NCBI GenBank assembly: GCA_963589785.1
Contig: CAVAMJ010000001.1
Coordinates: 219,584 to 283,583 of the forward strand
Source: SIG603 sp963589785
Lineage (GTDB): Bacteria; Bacillota; Clostridia; Oscillospirales; Acutalibacteraceae
DNA length: 64,000 nucleotides
Reading direction: 5' to 3'
Under the pieces are notes generated by a model. It was not told where the DNA came from. It ran no database searches and was given only the letters and a program-made list of their open reading frames with translations. Positions 8,622 through 16,489 of the stretch are shown in pieces (the first letter of the stretch is position 1; the number at the start of each line of letters is the position of its first letter). Both the position numbers and the translations under genes were made by a program.

Positions 8622-8852
8622 AACAAATTCCTCTCTTTCAATCTTTTGGCGACTTCCATTCGTTTTTTCATATCGTATGATAAAATTATAGCCGTATTAT
8701 GCGAAAAAATCCCTACCGTACCGCAAAGAAAATGCAAAAAAGCTGTGTTCGTTTTGTGAAGAATATTGCTTACTTCGCATTTTTGCCGATTGAAGAGATT
8801 AAATTCAAATGGTAAAATAAATTAAGCTTTCAATTAACAGGAGGGATTTTTC

Positions 8853-9629
8853 ATGTCGGTTTTAGAAACAACAAAGCTTTTCTCGAATGTGTGGCAGTTT
8901 CATGAAAACAGCGATGTCGCAAAGGTAGACGCCTACCTCATCATAGGAGAAGAAAAAGCGGCTCTCATCGACTGTCTTCAAAGCGTAGAAAACCTCTATG
9001 ACGAGGTGCGTAAAATCACGGATCTTCCGTTTGATGTTTACATTACTCACGGCCACTTTGACCACCTCGGAACGGACGCAAAAAATCTTCACGCTCACGG
9101 CTGTAAAATCTATATGGATAAGCGTGATTTTGAAATTCCGTCAAAAATGCATGGATTTGATTATGATAACGATTTTTTCACAGAAATTCACGACAGCGAC
9201 GTTATCAACCTCGGCGGCACAAGTCTTTCGGTTCTCGAAATTCCCGGCCACACCCCCGGAAGTATTGTTTTTCTCGACAAAGAAAACGAAAGACTATATT
9301 CGGGTGACGGCATAGGCTCGGGATGCATTTGGCTCCAGATTCCGTTCACTCTCACACTCTCAGAATTTACAAGCAACCTAAAGAAACTAAAAAGCAAGCT
9401 TATATCTTACAAAAATCTTGAGATTTACCCCGGTCATCGTTACCAGTCTCCCACCTTACTTAAGCTTGATTATATTGACGATGTTCTCACTCTAAGCGAA
9501 AAAATCTTAAGCGGAGAAATCGTCGGAAACGAGAGAGAAATCAATTTAGGCGGAGTGCTCAAGATAAATTACAGAGAAGCAAGCCTTGGCAAAATGATAA
9601 GCTTTTGCTACGACCCTAGCAGACTTTAA
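8853..9629 (+). CDS. Metallo-beta-lactamase-fold hydrolase
   Basis: 258 residues with the MBL-fold metal ligands in order: HGHFDH (66-71), His133 in PGHTPGS, Asp152 in SGDGIG, and His195 in YPGHRY. These bind two metal ions, usually zinc, in glyoxalase-II-like, lactonase-like and phosphodiesterase-like enzymes. AGGAGGG lies before the ATG. Cytoplasmic and monocistronic, with a terminator following. The family is diverse, so the substrate cannot be assigned; a thioester or lactone is a reasonable guess. Confidence 0.85.
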   Translation: MSVLETTKLFSNVWQFHENSDVAKVDAYLIIGEEKAALIDCLQSVENLYDEVRKITDLPFDVYITHGHFDHLGTDAKNLHAHGCKIYMDKRDFEIPSKMHGFDYDNDFFTEIHDSDVINLGGTSLSVLEIPGHTPGSIVFLDKENERLYSGDGIGSGCIWLQIPFTLTLSEFTSNLKKLKSKLISYKNLEIYPGHRYQSPTLLKLDYIDDVLTLSEKILSGEIVGNEREINLGGVLKINYREASLGKMISFCYDPSRL

Positions 9630-9644
9630 AATTTAATCTAAAGA

Positions 9645-9680
9645 AAACAGCACGATTTTGCCGTGCTGTTTTTCTCTTTT
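9645..9680 (+). terminator. Terminator of MBL-fold gene
   Basis: Stem ACAGCACG (9647-9654) and CGTGCTGT (9662-9669), loop ATTTTGC, followed by TTTTTCTCTTTTT. Confidence 0.9.
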
Positions 9681-9841
9681 TCATAGATTAACTTGGGGAA
9701 TCTCTAAGCAGGTTGTCTTTTTGACAAAAAACAAAAAGAATTATTATTGCAAATTTTGGAAAAAAAGTCAATTAAAATTTTATAAATTTTCTGATATAAT
9801 TAAATCATAAAATATCAAATTAAGTACAAGGAGTGATAACT

Positions 9842-10339
9842 ATGATATCTATCGGACAGGTAGTTCTTTACGGAAATCAGGGCGTTTTTGAGGTAACAGG
9901 CACCGAGACCCAGACCTTCAGCGGTATCAGCACGGACTACTATGTTCTTCGTGGAGTTATCGAAACAAAGCGAACAGTTTATGTTCCCTCCGCTAACGAA
10001 CAATTGACAGCGAAGATGAAGCCTGTTTTAACGGCAGATGAAGTGAATGCTCTTTTAGACTCACTGCCAAATCACGAGAACCTTTGGATAGAAAACGAAA
10101 ATCAAAGAAGAGAAGTATACAAGGAAATTTTATCATCGGGCAACCGCTCAAAGATGCTTTCACTCGCAATGACGCTTTTTGACCACAAGAACAAATGTCA
10201 GGCAAACGGAAAGAAAATGCACCAGAGCGACGAGAGAGCCTTTAAGGAAGCCGAAAAGCTTATCAACGGTGAGTTCGGCTATGTTCTGGGAGTTGAGCAG
10301 GACGAAATCGCAAAATACATCAGCGCTAAGGTTAGCTAA
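9842..10339 (+). CDS. CarD/CdnL-like transcription regulator
   Basis: 165 residues. The N-terminal half (ISIGQVVLYGNQGVFEVTG, then TDYYVLRG and the TVYVP strand) is the CarD/TRCF RNA-polymerase-interacting Tudor-like domain. The C-terminal half is helical, as in CarD. Such proteins bind the beta subunit and stabilise or modulate the open promoter complex. Start: ATG at 9842, eight bases after AAGGAG; an upstream GTG overlaps the ribosome site. A TATAAT lies at 9795-9800 with a poor -35. It is transcribed towards the phage cassette, but the two are convergent and no functional link is shown. Confidence 0.85.
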   Translation: MISIGQVVLYGNQGVFEVTGTETQTFSGISTDYYVLRGVIETKRTVYVPSANEQLTAKMKPVLTADEVNALLDSLPNHENLWIENENQRREVYKEILSSGNRSKMLSLAMTLFDHKNKCQANGKKMHQSDERAFKEAEKLINGEFGYVLGVEQDEIAKYISAKVS

Positions 10340-10358
10340 ATCAAACAAGATAATTTAT

Positions 10359-10383
10359 CCGCTCCGTCTTGGAGCGGTTTTTT
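10359..10383 (+). terminator. Terminator of CarD-like gene
   Basis: Stem CCGCTCC (10359-10365) and GGAGCGG (10371-10377) followed by TTTTTT. Confidence 0.92.
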
Positions 10384-10388
10384 CATGC

Positions 10389-10431
10389 AGAAAACGGACA
10401 AGCCAAAAAAGCCTGTCCGTTTTCTTTTTTC
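10389..10431. terminator. Second, bidirectional terminator hairpin
   Basis: Perfect 12-bp stem AGAAAACGGACA (10389-10400) with TGTCCGTTTTCT (10414-10425), followed by T residues on the plus strand. It lies between convergent genes and probably ends the minus-strand gene at 10441 as well. Confidence 0.8.
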
Positions 10432-10440
10432 AGTTGTTCA

Positions 10441-11046
10441 TCAGCATTTTGTGACAGTCAAATTCTTGAAGCTTCCCTCAGCACCACAGCTTGTCCAAAG
10501 ACCAATGCCGCCGTGAGAATCGCCGTGCTTTAGCTTATCGCTCGAAAGAACAAGCACATCATCCACATAAAACTTGGCTTTCTCGCCGTTCACTTCGATT
10601 TTAATGTGAGCCCATTCATCGAGTGCGATAGTATCGACCTTAGCCTCAAAGCCCTCAATTCCGAATTCTCTGTAATATGAGAAAATATAACCGGGGTAAG
10701 TGAAGTACTGGCAACCATGGCTTTTTCTGACGGAATCGGTGCAGTCTCTGCCGTTGGTCGGTCTGATATAGAAGCACTCAAACTCGCTGTCGTTGTCGTT
10801 TATTCTGAATGCTATTCCGACAAATCCTCTTGCCTCGGCGAAAGCATCCTTCATGAGACTTCCCTTGACATCAACCTCGATAATTCCGTTGTGAAAGTCA
10901 GATCCGATAACCCTTGCGTAGGTGTTCTCGTCGGGTATATCATTCTTGTCCGTCTGAGCGACAACCGCAGTGTCTCCCACAATCTCAAGTGAAGAATGAA
11001 CTGCTTTTAGATTTTCCTTTGTCAATTCGATGCGTTCTGTGCTCAT
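10441..11046 (-). CDS. Concanavalin/LamG-like beta-sandwich protein
   Basis: 201 residues with no signal peptide or membrane segment. The pattern of strands, with GFVGIAFRINDND, the EWAHIKIEVNGEKAKFYVDDVLV core and the final GGIGLWTS...GSFKNLTV strand, matches the concanavalin-like lectin/glucanase fold of DUF1080 and LamG proteins, which usually bind carbohydrate. No catalytic residues can be named. It has its own promoter (11103-11131) and is not clearly part of the phage cassette that lies upstream on the same strand. A cytoplasmic location would be unusual for a sugar-binding domain. Confidence 0.6.
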   Translation of the reverse strand: MSTERIELTKENLKAVHSSLEIVGDTAVVAQTDKNDIPDENTYARVIGSDFHNGIIEVDVKGSLMKDAFAEARGFVGIAFRINDNDSEFECFYIRPTNGRDCTDSVRKSHGCQYFTYPGYIFSYYREFGIEGFEAKVDTIALDEWAHIKIEVNGEKAKFYVDDVLVLSSDKLKHGDSHGGIGLWTSCGAEGSFKNLTVTKC

Positions 11047-11102
11047 GTGAAATCACCTTTCTAAATTTGTTTAATTTTCGTTTTGTTCTTGTCTTTGGCT
11101 AC

Positions 11103-11131
11103 ATTTTAACAGCCTAAATCTCACCTTACAA
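11103..11131 (-). promoter_or_regulatory. Promoter of the LamG-like gene
   Basis: Minus-strand TTGTAA (11126-11131) and TAAAAT (11103-11108), spacer 17. It lies just after the phage fibre gene, so this gene can be expressed independently of the cassette. Confidence 0.5.
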
Positions 11132-11165
11132 GTACGCACCTTTTTGTTACCAACCAAATATTAAA

Positions 11166-11570
11166 CTAACAAATAACGGCTATGCAGTACTCGAGTCCCT
11201 CGTCGTTCAGGTGATAATGTTCTATCTGCTTTATAATCACCTTCTTGCCGCTTATGCTTACTCCTCTCGGATATTTATCGGCAATAAATGTTCCGCCGTA
11301 AATTCGATTTTCTTCACCGACATACTCGCAGTCGGCATGTGTCTGACATGTGATAAATACACACTTCGGATTTCTCTCAAATGTCAGCATAAGTACGCCT
11401 TTTCCGTCCCCCGTGTAGCCCTGGGTGACATACTTAAGCTCATTTTCCTGAAGCTTACCCACTGCTTCGTCTATTTTCTCGTTATCTGACAGAAAATCCT
11501 CCCTTTTCGGAACATCGTCCTGTGTCCAAAGATTAAGCCCCAGCTTTTCCGTTTTATTCGTGCTTGCCAT
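11166..11570 (-). CDS. Phage tail-fibre-like protein (short)
   Basis: 134 residues from the ATG at 11570, seven bases after AAGGAG and two bases after the stop of the preceding gene. The N terminus, ASTNKTEKLGLNLWTQDD followed by FLSDNEKIDEAVG, is the typical start of Bacillota phage tail fibre or side-fibre proteins. The rest is a compact beta-rich domain (VLMLTFERNPKCVFI, GVSISGKKVIIKQ) instead of the usual long fibre shaft and receptor-binding tip. It is the last gene of the cassette. No terminator is seen after it. Confidence 0.65.
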   Translation of the reverse strand: MASTNKTEKLGLNLWTQDDVPKREDFLSDNEKIDEAVGKLQENELKYVTQGYTGDGKGVLMLTFERNPKCVFITCQTHADCEYVGEENRIYGGTFIADKYPRGVSISGKKVIIKQIEHYHLNDEGLEYCIAVIC

Positions 11571-11571
11571 T

Positions 11572-12120
11572 TCACCACTCCTTTTTATCAAGCTCCGCCC
11601 AGCTTAGCCCCATAGAATCAAGCTGAGAAAAACTGAAATTCTTCCCCTCAAAGTATCCCCATTCGTTTCCGCTTAAAACATACTGCGTTTCAAGCCCTAT
11701 CGGCAGCAAAGCCTTGATTATTCTCTTAGTCTGCTCCAAGCTTAGCTTGTGAGAATAAAGCTTAACTTCGGCAGTTTTGCCGTTTCGATAAATTCTCCCT
11801 GTCGATGCCGCCGCACCGAACACCTCTTGAATTTTTTCTATATCAAAGCCGATTTTTCTTTTCCTTGAAAGTAGCATTTCCCTCATGTCACTTTCGCTCA
11901 TGATCTTGATGCCGACTATCTTCTCAAGCAAAAAATAAAGTCTTTCCCACGTGCACTGTGATATATTTCTTTGTGCCGCCACGCTCTGCGCCAGCTTTAA
12001 CAGATATTCAGCCTGTTTTCTGAATGCATCCTCATAGCTTTTATACGGCTTGAGGTTATTTCTCTTGTGCTCCTCAAGGGACAACTCGTTTAATCTCTGT
12101 GCCTTTTCTTCGGCTGTCAT
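11572..12120 (-). CDS. Phage baseplate protein, gpI/DUF2313 (XkdU-like)
   Basis: 182 residues. The N-terminal helices (SYEDAFRKQAEYLLKLAQSVAAQR), the central DMREMLLSRKRKIGFDIEKIQEVFGAAASTGRIYRNG, and the C-terminal LEQTKRIIKALLPIGLETQYV are arranged as in the P2 gpI / XkdU family that joins the baseplate wedge to the tail fibre. Position directly after the baseplate J protein and before the fibre agrees. It ends four bases ahead of the fibre start. Confidence 0.7.
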   Translation of the reverse strand: MTAEEKAQRLNELSLEEHKRNNLKPYKSYEDAFRKQAEYLLKLAQSVAAQRNISQCTWERLYFLLEKIVGIKIMSESDMREMLLSRKRKIGFDIEKIQEVFGAAASTGRIYRNGKTAEVKLYSHKLSLEQTKRIIKALLPIGLETQYVLSGNEWGYFEGKNFSFSQLDSMGLSWAELDKKEW

Positions 12121-13166
12121 CAGCTCATCTCCCTTATGTTCAGAGTTCCGCCCGTCAAAATTTCGTTCTCACCTACTTCGATATCCTCAAACGAACTCGG
12201 CAGGCTCATATTTTTAACGCTTTCGCATGCCATGAGAACTGAAAACAGCTGTGCTCTTGTAAGCCCCTCACCGATTTCTGCAGATTCGAAAAACGCATTA
12301 AGCTTTTCTGTAACATCGCTTCTTGCTTCTTCAAAGCTATATCCTTCTTTTGAGGCGATATACACGCTCAAATCTGTTTCGTGTGCCGTAGCATTTGAAA
12401 TGTTCACATCCGTTCCAATCGGTGCTTTTTTCAGATATTCACCTTTGAGCCTCTCTATTTCCTCATCGCTAAGCTTGCTGTTATTCCCCCACACATAGAT
12501 ATTAACCGTGCCGTTTCCGCCGGAACAAACATTGACCTTGCCTACGCTATCGTTACTCAGCGCAATTTGGCGGTAATATTCTTCGTTTGCCCCCGTCGCA
12601 CATTCGCTCATTCTCTCGAGAAGTCTTTTGCGAAAAGCAAAATCGCTCTCCTCATCCGCACCACCCGAAAAATCGGCAGTGTTTCTGACAAATTCGATTT
12701 TTGACGGCGCAGAAACAATCCTGCCAACCGTCAAAGCCGGGACATTTGCGCTTTCTGCTCCCAAAAGGCTCTCTGCCGCCACGCTTACGGCAACCGCACC
12801 GCTTTCCAGAAGACAAGATTCGCTTGTCGCAAACTCCGTGCCGTTCTCGGCGGCAAAAATGCTCCCCTTGGGAATATTCACATCAAAATCAAGCGCATTT
12901 GAAACAGAAAGTTCAAGTGTACCGTGAGATTTTCTCCTCGCCTTTCGCTCTAAACCGTATTCAGCCGCAATTCTGTCGAGATATTCTCCGCTTGCCGTGG
13001 CGGCAAAGCATTCCTTTTCAAGCTCTGCGATAAGCCTTTCAAGTGTATACACCTGATGAGCCATAATCTCGAGCCTTTTAAACTGCTCCGAATCCATGCT
13101 TGGCTTTTCGTCATATTCCGACAGTATTTCCGAGAAAATCTCGTCATAGCTTCGGTAATTCATCAT
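12120..13166 (-). CDS. Phage baseplate J-like protein (XkdT/gp47)
   Basis: About 348 residues. The N-terminal LERLIAELEKECFAATASGEYLDRIAAEYGLERK, the following domain with GSIFAAENGTEF and FSGGADEESDFAFRKRLLERMSE, and the GNGTVNIYVWG strand are diagnostic of the baseplate J (Mu gp47, PBSX XkdT) wedge protein of contractile-tailed phages. Start uncertain: a GTG at 13181 inside the preceding gene and ATGs at 13166 and 13163 are all possible, none with a strong ribosome site. The stop overlaps the next gene's ATG region, showing translational coupling. Length is normal for the family. Confidence 0.85.
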   Translation of the reverse strand: MMNYRSYDEIFSEILSEYDEKPSMDSEQFKRLEIMAHQVYTLERLIAELEKECFAATASGEYLDRIAAEYGLERKARRKSHGTLELSVSNALDFDVNIPKGSIFAAENGTEFATSESCLLESGAVAVSVAAESLLGAESANVPALTVGRIVSAPSKIEFVRNTADFSGGADEESDFAFRKRLLERMSECATGANEEYYRQIALSNDSVGKVNVCSGGNGTVNIYVWGNNSKLSDEEIERLKGEYLKKAPIGTDVNISNATAHETDLSVYIASKEGYSFEEARSDVTEKLNAFFESAEIGEGLTRAQLFSVLMACESVKNMSLPSSFEDIEVGENEILTGGTLNIREMS

Positions 13167-13170
13167 GCAT

Positions 13171-13440
13171 TCAGTACTCACGACCGTTAATCATCACCTT
13201 TCCGTTATTTTTCAGCACTATCTTGGCACCGCCCAAGCTTTTCAGCATAATCTCTCCGGCCTCAAGAGTTGCATCCACAGGCTCGAGTGAACCGAAAATT
13301 CTCTCACCCTCAATCTCCACCGCCTCGTTATCGGGATAGACAAAATATATACCGTAGGGGTGGACTAACCTTAAATTTTTCTTTTCTCCATCCGAGATTG
13401 CCGACGGATTTTTTCCACCGACTATAATTTTACCTTTCAA
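13171..13440 (-). CDS. Small phage baseplate spike-like protein
   Basis: 89 residues. The C-terminal GEIMLKSLGGAKIVLKNNGKVMINGREY portion repeats short beta strands with alternating Gly and polar residues, as in the beta-helix tip of gpV/gp5 membrane-puncturing spikes. The N-terminal OB-fold part of such spikes is missing or much reduced. It corresponds in position to XkdR/XkdS of PBSX, which lie between the hub and baseplate J. Function inferred from place and strand pattern. Confidence 0.5.
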   Translation of the reverse strand: MKGKIIVGGKNPSAISDGEKKNLRLVHPYGIYFVYPDNEAVEIEGERIFGSLEPVDATLEAGEIMLKSLGGAKIVLKNNGKVMINGREY

Positions 13441-13442
13441 GC

Positions 13443-14339
13443 TTATTCTCCCTCCCGTCTGTATCCTCCGACCGTAAAACTAATCGCACCGTTTTTTAGT
13501 GCCAGCTTAACGGTATCGACAAGAATTCCCGTCTTGTTATATTCTGCCGTGTCACCCGGATAAATATCCTCGAACTTCTCCCTAAATCCCAGCGTCACAT
13601 AAATCCTCTTTTTCAAAAGTTTTCTCTTTTCTTCTAAGCTTAGTGAGTTTCGGTATACCGTGCCTAATCCGTCACCGTCGGCAAGAGAATATGAATATTG
13701 CCCCGTACCCGTGTCGGTCACTCTCACGCACTCGAAAACATTCTTACCGTCAACAGCTGTTTTAACAAAATAAGCGTTTTTCAGCTTAATGCTTTCGCTA
13801 CTCAGAGAATTTCCGTCATCGGCAAAATATATTTTGTTCCTCCTTACATACACATTCTTTCCGAGAAACTCATCCGCAAAGTTTTCGATAAGCTTATACA
13901 CACTCGTACCCGTATTAACATTCATCTCACCAATAGCGCCATAGTCGGAACAAATCTCAATGCCGCTTTCGCCAAGGTATCTCCTTTCGAGTCCTCTTGC
14001 AGACGGATTTTTGATAATTCCGGGTTCTGCTTCATCGGCAAAAAGTCGGTTCAACATTCCCTTAACCGTGTATGTCGTGAGTGAAACGCTGTCCGCCGTC
14101 TTTCTCTCGTAGCCGATTATGTCACCCTTAAAAATCAATTCTCCGTCATACTCTGCTATTAGCTTCTCTTTCTCGGAAACATTTCGCACAAGCGGCAGAT
14201 TATAGCTGTTTCTGACAACCACGGTGAGCGTATCCGCTTCATTCTCTCGCCTTGTCAATGTGAACTCACTCACCGCATGAAGTCGGCGCAGATTTCCTTT
14301 TGCATCACAAATTAAAAATACAAATTCATTCCTCTTCAC
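13443..14339 (-). CDS. Phage baseplate hub protein, XkdQ/gpD-like
   Basis: 298 residues from a GTG at 14339 that overlaps the end of the preceding gene by 14 bases. It begins with a beta domain (FTLTRRENEADTLTVVVRNS, EKEKLIAEYDGELIFKGDIIGYERKTADS), has a central alpha/beta region (SVYKLIENFADEFLGKNVYV), and ends with a second beta domain (DIYPGDTAEYNKTGILVDTVK). This layout is that of XkdQ, and of gpD/gp27-like hubs, which sit beneath the tail tube and hold the spike. Its usual partners, tube and tape measure, are absent here. Confidence 0.75.
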   Translation of the reverse strand: MKRNEFVFLICDAKGNLRRLHAVSEFTLTRRENEADTLTVVVRNSYNLPLVRNVSEKEKLIAEYDGELIFKGDIIGYERKTADSVSLTTYTVKGMLNRLFADEAEPGIIKNPSARGLERRYLGESGIEICSDYGAIGEMNVNTGTSVYKLIENFADEFLGKNVYVRRNKIYFADDGNSLSSESIKLKNAYFVKTAVDGKNVFECVRVTDTGTGQYSYSLADGDGLGTVYRNSLSLEEKRKLLKKRIYVTLGFREKFEDIYPGDTAEYNKTGILVDTVKLALKNGAISFTVGGYRREGE

Positions 14340-14847
14340 GAATTCTCACCGCACCTCCTGTCTTTAGAAGTCTTTCTGCGCCTGAAAGCTCAACAAGATA
14401 ATCAAGGCTTATGTTCTCAAGCCTTGCGGCATCAAAGAGAGTTTCTCCGTCGTTTGAAATATGATATTCTCTCGGCAAAATATAATCTCTAAGCTTTATC
14501 TCACACGGAACAAACCAAAATCCGTTTTTGACAGTCGGACTGTATCTTGCCACGCAGTTTATAACCATACCGTGAGAAGAAACCGTGTCTGTAATATTTT
14601 TCACGAGATTAAATGCATCATCCACGTTTGCACCGTGCCAAAGATAAATATCAAGCTTAATGCCGACAGTTCTCTCTCCGCTTTGACAGTTTTCTTCGAT
14701 ATTGCCAAAATAAATATGGCATAGGTTTTTTCGCTTGACGGGCATTATCCTTTCGGAAGAAATTTCCGTCACAAATTCGGCTTTGTCTCCGATTTCTCTT
14801 TTGAGAAGTGAAGTAATTTCAGAAATATAATCGCTCCCGTTACTCAT
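14326..14847 (-). CDS. Tail-completion-like domain fused to a C-terminal LysM domain
   Basis: 173 residues. Residues 1-125 (helix DYISEITSLLKREIG, then strands and the helix VDDAFNLVKNITDTV) resemble phage tail-completion or tail-terminator proteins. Residues 128-171 (YHISNDGETLFDAARLENIS and LVELSGAERL) have the hallmarks of a LysM peptidoglycan-binding module. In PBSX these functions belong to separate proteins, an XkdI/XkdJ-type completion protein and XkdP, with the sheath, tube and tape-measure genes in between. Here they are one ORF. AGGAGGGG precedes the ATG, which overlaps the previous stop by eight bases. Confidence 0.55.
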   Translation of the reverse strand: MSNGSDYISEITSLLKREIGDKAEFVTEISSERIMPVKRKNLCHIYFGNIEENCQSGERTVGIKLDIYLWHGANVDDAFNLVKNITDTVSSHGMVINCVARYSPTVKNGFWFVPCEIKLRDYILPREYHISNDGETLFDAARLENISLDYLVELSGAERLLKTGGAVRIREEE

Positions 14848-15190
14848 CGTCCCCTCCTACTGCATCAAACGCAAAATCGGGATCTTTGCCGCCAAGATAA
14901 GAAAGCTCCTCACGGATAAGCGAAGAAATCATTCCGACAAAAACAGCATCCCTCTTGTTAAGCGTGATTTCTCCCGCCTTCACTCCGCCCGCACTCACGG
15001 CAGAATCTAAGATAACCGCCTGTCTCACCGCTATAAGTGCGGCGATATATTCGTCCTCTCTGAAATCCTCGCTTATTTCTGTCCCCTCACACAGCTTTTC
15101 TGCGTGCTTTACGGCAAGGGCGAGAAGCTCGTCACCGAGCTCCCCGTCATAAAGTTCCTCCGCCATTTTTCTTACATTTACTAAATTCAT
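14840..15190 (-). CDS. Phage head-tail connector-like protein (XkdH-type position)
   Basis: 116 residues, all helical except the tail: NLVNVRKMAEELYDGELGDELLALAVKHAEKLCEG, then EYIAALIAVRQAVILDSAV. Small helical proteins directly after the capsid gene usually form the head-tail connector ring (gp6/gp15-like). AAGGAG precedes the ATG; it lies 10 bases after the capsid stop. Identification by fold pattern and position only. Confidence 0.55.
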   Translation of the reverse strand: MNLVNVRKMAEELYDGELGDELLALAVKHAEKLCEGTEISEDFREDEYIAALIAVRQAVILDSAVSAGGVKAGEITLNKRDAVFVGMISSLIREELSYLGGKDPDFAFDAVGGDDE

Positions 15191-15200
15191 ATCGTTCTCC

Positions 15201-16208
15201 TTAAGCGGTGAATTCTATTCTCTTTGAAGCACCGCTATATATCTTTGCAAAGCCGGCGATAGTGCTGATTGCCGCCCTCTCAAGCTGTCTGTCGATAAGC
15301 TTATCGTACTCCGTGACAATATCTCCCGCCTGAACCATCTCAAGTGCAGAACCGGAATCAAGTCCGATAATCTGACCCTCCTCCATGGACGGAACATGAA
15401 TGAGCTTTGCGCCGAGCGGAGTAATCATCTTTCCCGTTGCGTGGAAATTAAGTCCCGCATTGCTGTCTCTGAATTCGTTCATCGCAAGCAGCTTTGAGCA
15501 AGCCTTTGTTCCGGCGAGCAAGGTATTAAACTTATACGGTGTGAGATCCGCCCAAAGGCTGATTAAATCGGTATAGGAAATATCTCCCGCAATCTTTCTC
15601 GATACAATCGGATTTGAGTTGCCGTCACCGTTCACAAGAACATCAACCGCATCCTTCATCTGGCTCACGGCGATATAATTTCCTATCTGACGAAGTGTGA
15701 CGGTGAAAAGATCAAGCTTCTGAAATCTCAGCGCTTCATAAGAGGCAACAAGCATTCTGCCTCGCTTCTTGAGAGAAACAAGATTTTCGGAAGAGGTGAT
15801 CTCCGTTGTCGGAATACTCTCGCCCTCGTTTGTGCTCTTTAGCTCGAGGTCATCCCCCGTCATATTGGAATTGACAGTTCTGTAATCGAGCGAATCTATC
15901 TTTGTGACAGTTGCGATCATATCCTTGAGAGAAGAATTCATGTCCACTCCGCTTCTCACGGCTCTTGCGACATACTCCGGAAAAAGTGCGGCACTTGCCG
16001 AAGTTGAATAGAACTTTTCCACTCTGTCAGAACCGGGACCCGAAACCCTTATGCCAAATCTCTTGAGCTGTCGCTGATATGCATCCAAGCCCTCAAGCTC
16101 CGTGCCGATATACTTCTCTGACGGGTCGAGCTCCTCAAGCACCTGAGTGAAGCTTTTTCCTGCTGTCTGATACATACCCTTTTCAATGTTAATGTTTCTG
16201 TAATCCAT
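15201..16208 (-). CDS. Phage major capsid protein (HK97-like)
   Basis: 335 residues. An N-terminal helical arm (TQVLEELDPSEKYIGTELEGLDAYQRQLKRFGI) precedes a central core (LFPEYVARAVRSG, ATVTKIDSLDYRTV) and the long middle helix and P-loop region (KKRGRMLVASYEALRFQKLDLFTVTLRQIGNYIAVSQ). The arrangement is that of HK97-fold capsid proteins from clostridial prophages. AAGGAG precedes the ATG. Length is normal and there is no sign of decay, so it may still assemble into a shell. It is preceded by a 281-base non-coding gap. Confidence 0.85.
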   Translation of the reverse strand: MDYRNINIEKGMYQTAGKSFTQVLEELDPSEKYIGTELEGLDAYQRQLKRFGIRVSGPGSDRVEKFYSTSASAALFPEYVARAVRSGVDMNSSLKDMIATVTKIDSLDYRTVNSNMTGDDLELKSTNEGESIPTTEITSSENLVSLKKRGRMLVASYEALRFQKLDLFTVTLRQIGNYIAVSQMKDAVDVLVNGDGNSNPIVSRKIAGDISYTDLISLWADLTPYKFNTLLAGTKACSKLLAMNEFRDSNAGLNFHATGKMITPLGAKLIHVPSMEEGQIIGLDSGSALEMVQAGDIVTEYDKLIDRQLERAAISTIAGFAKIYSGASKRIEFTA

Positions 16209-16489
16209 AATTAATTCTCCTTTTCACTTACTTTTCACTTAACTTTCTCGTTTTTTTCCGTTAGTCGTAACATTTTTTTATTATTTGAACGTTATTATAT
16301 AACCGTACTTAAGAGATACAGCGAATAACAAACGCCAGTGTTAAAGCTAAAAAATCTTCTTAATATCATCTCACTTTCTTTAGAGCCGAGGCGCACGACG
16401 GGTGGAAGCGTTTAAGCCAAGGTTCATCCAAAAATCCGAACTAACAAAGAATTGCCTCCTTTGGGAGGTTTTTCTTTTGCCCTTTTTCC
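16209..16489. other. Unexplained non-coding gap inside the phage cassette
   Basis: All other genes of the cassette overlap or nearly touch, but here 281 bases are free. The part near 16210-16320 is AT rich and contains the capsid ribosome site. At 16380-16430 lies a GC-rich stretch (GAGCCGAGGCGCACGACGGG onwards) that looks unlike its neighbours. At 16455-16473 CCTCC-5 bp-GGAGG followed by TTTTTCTTTT resembles a weak terminator on the plus strand, i.e. antisense to the cassette. I recognise no RNA family. Confidence 0.5.
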
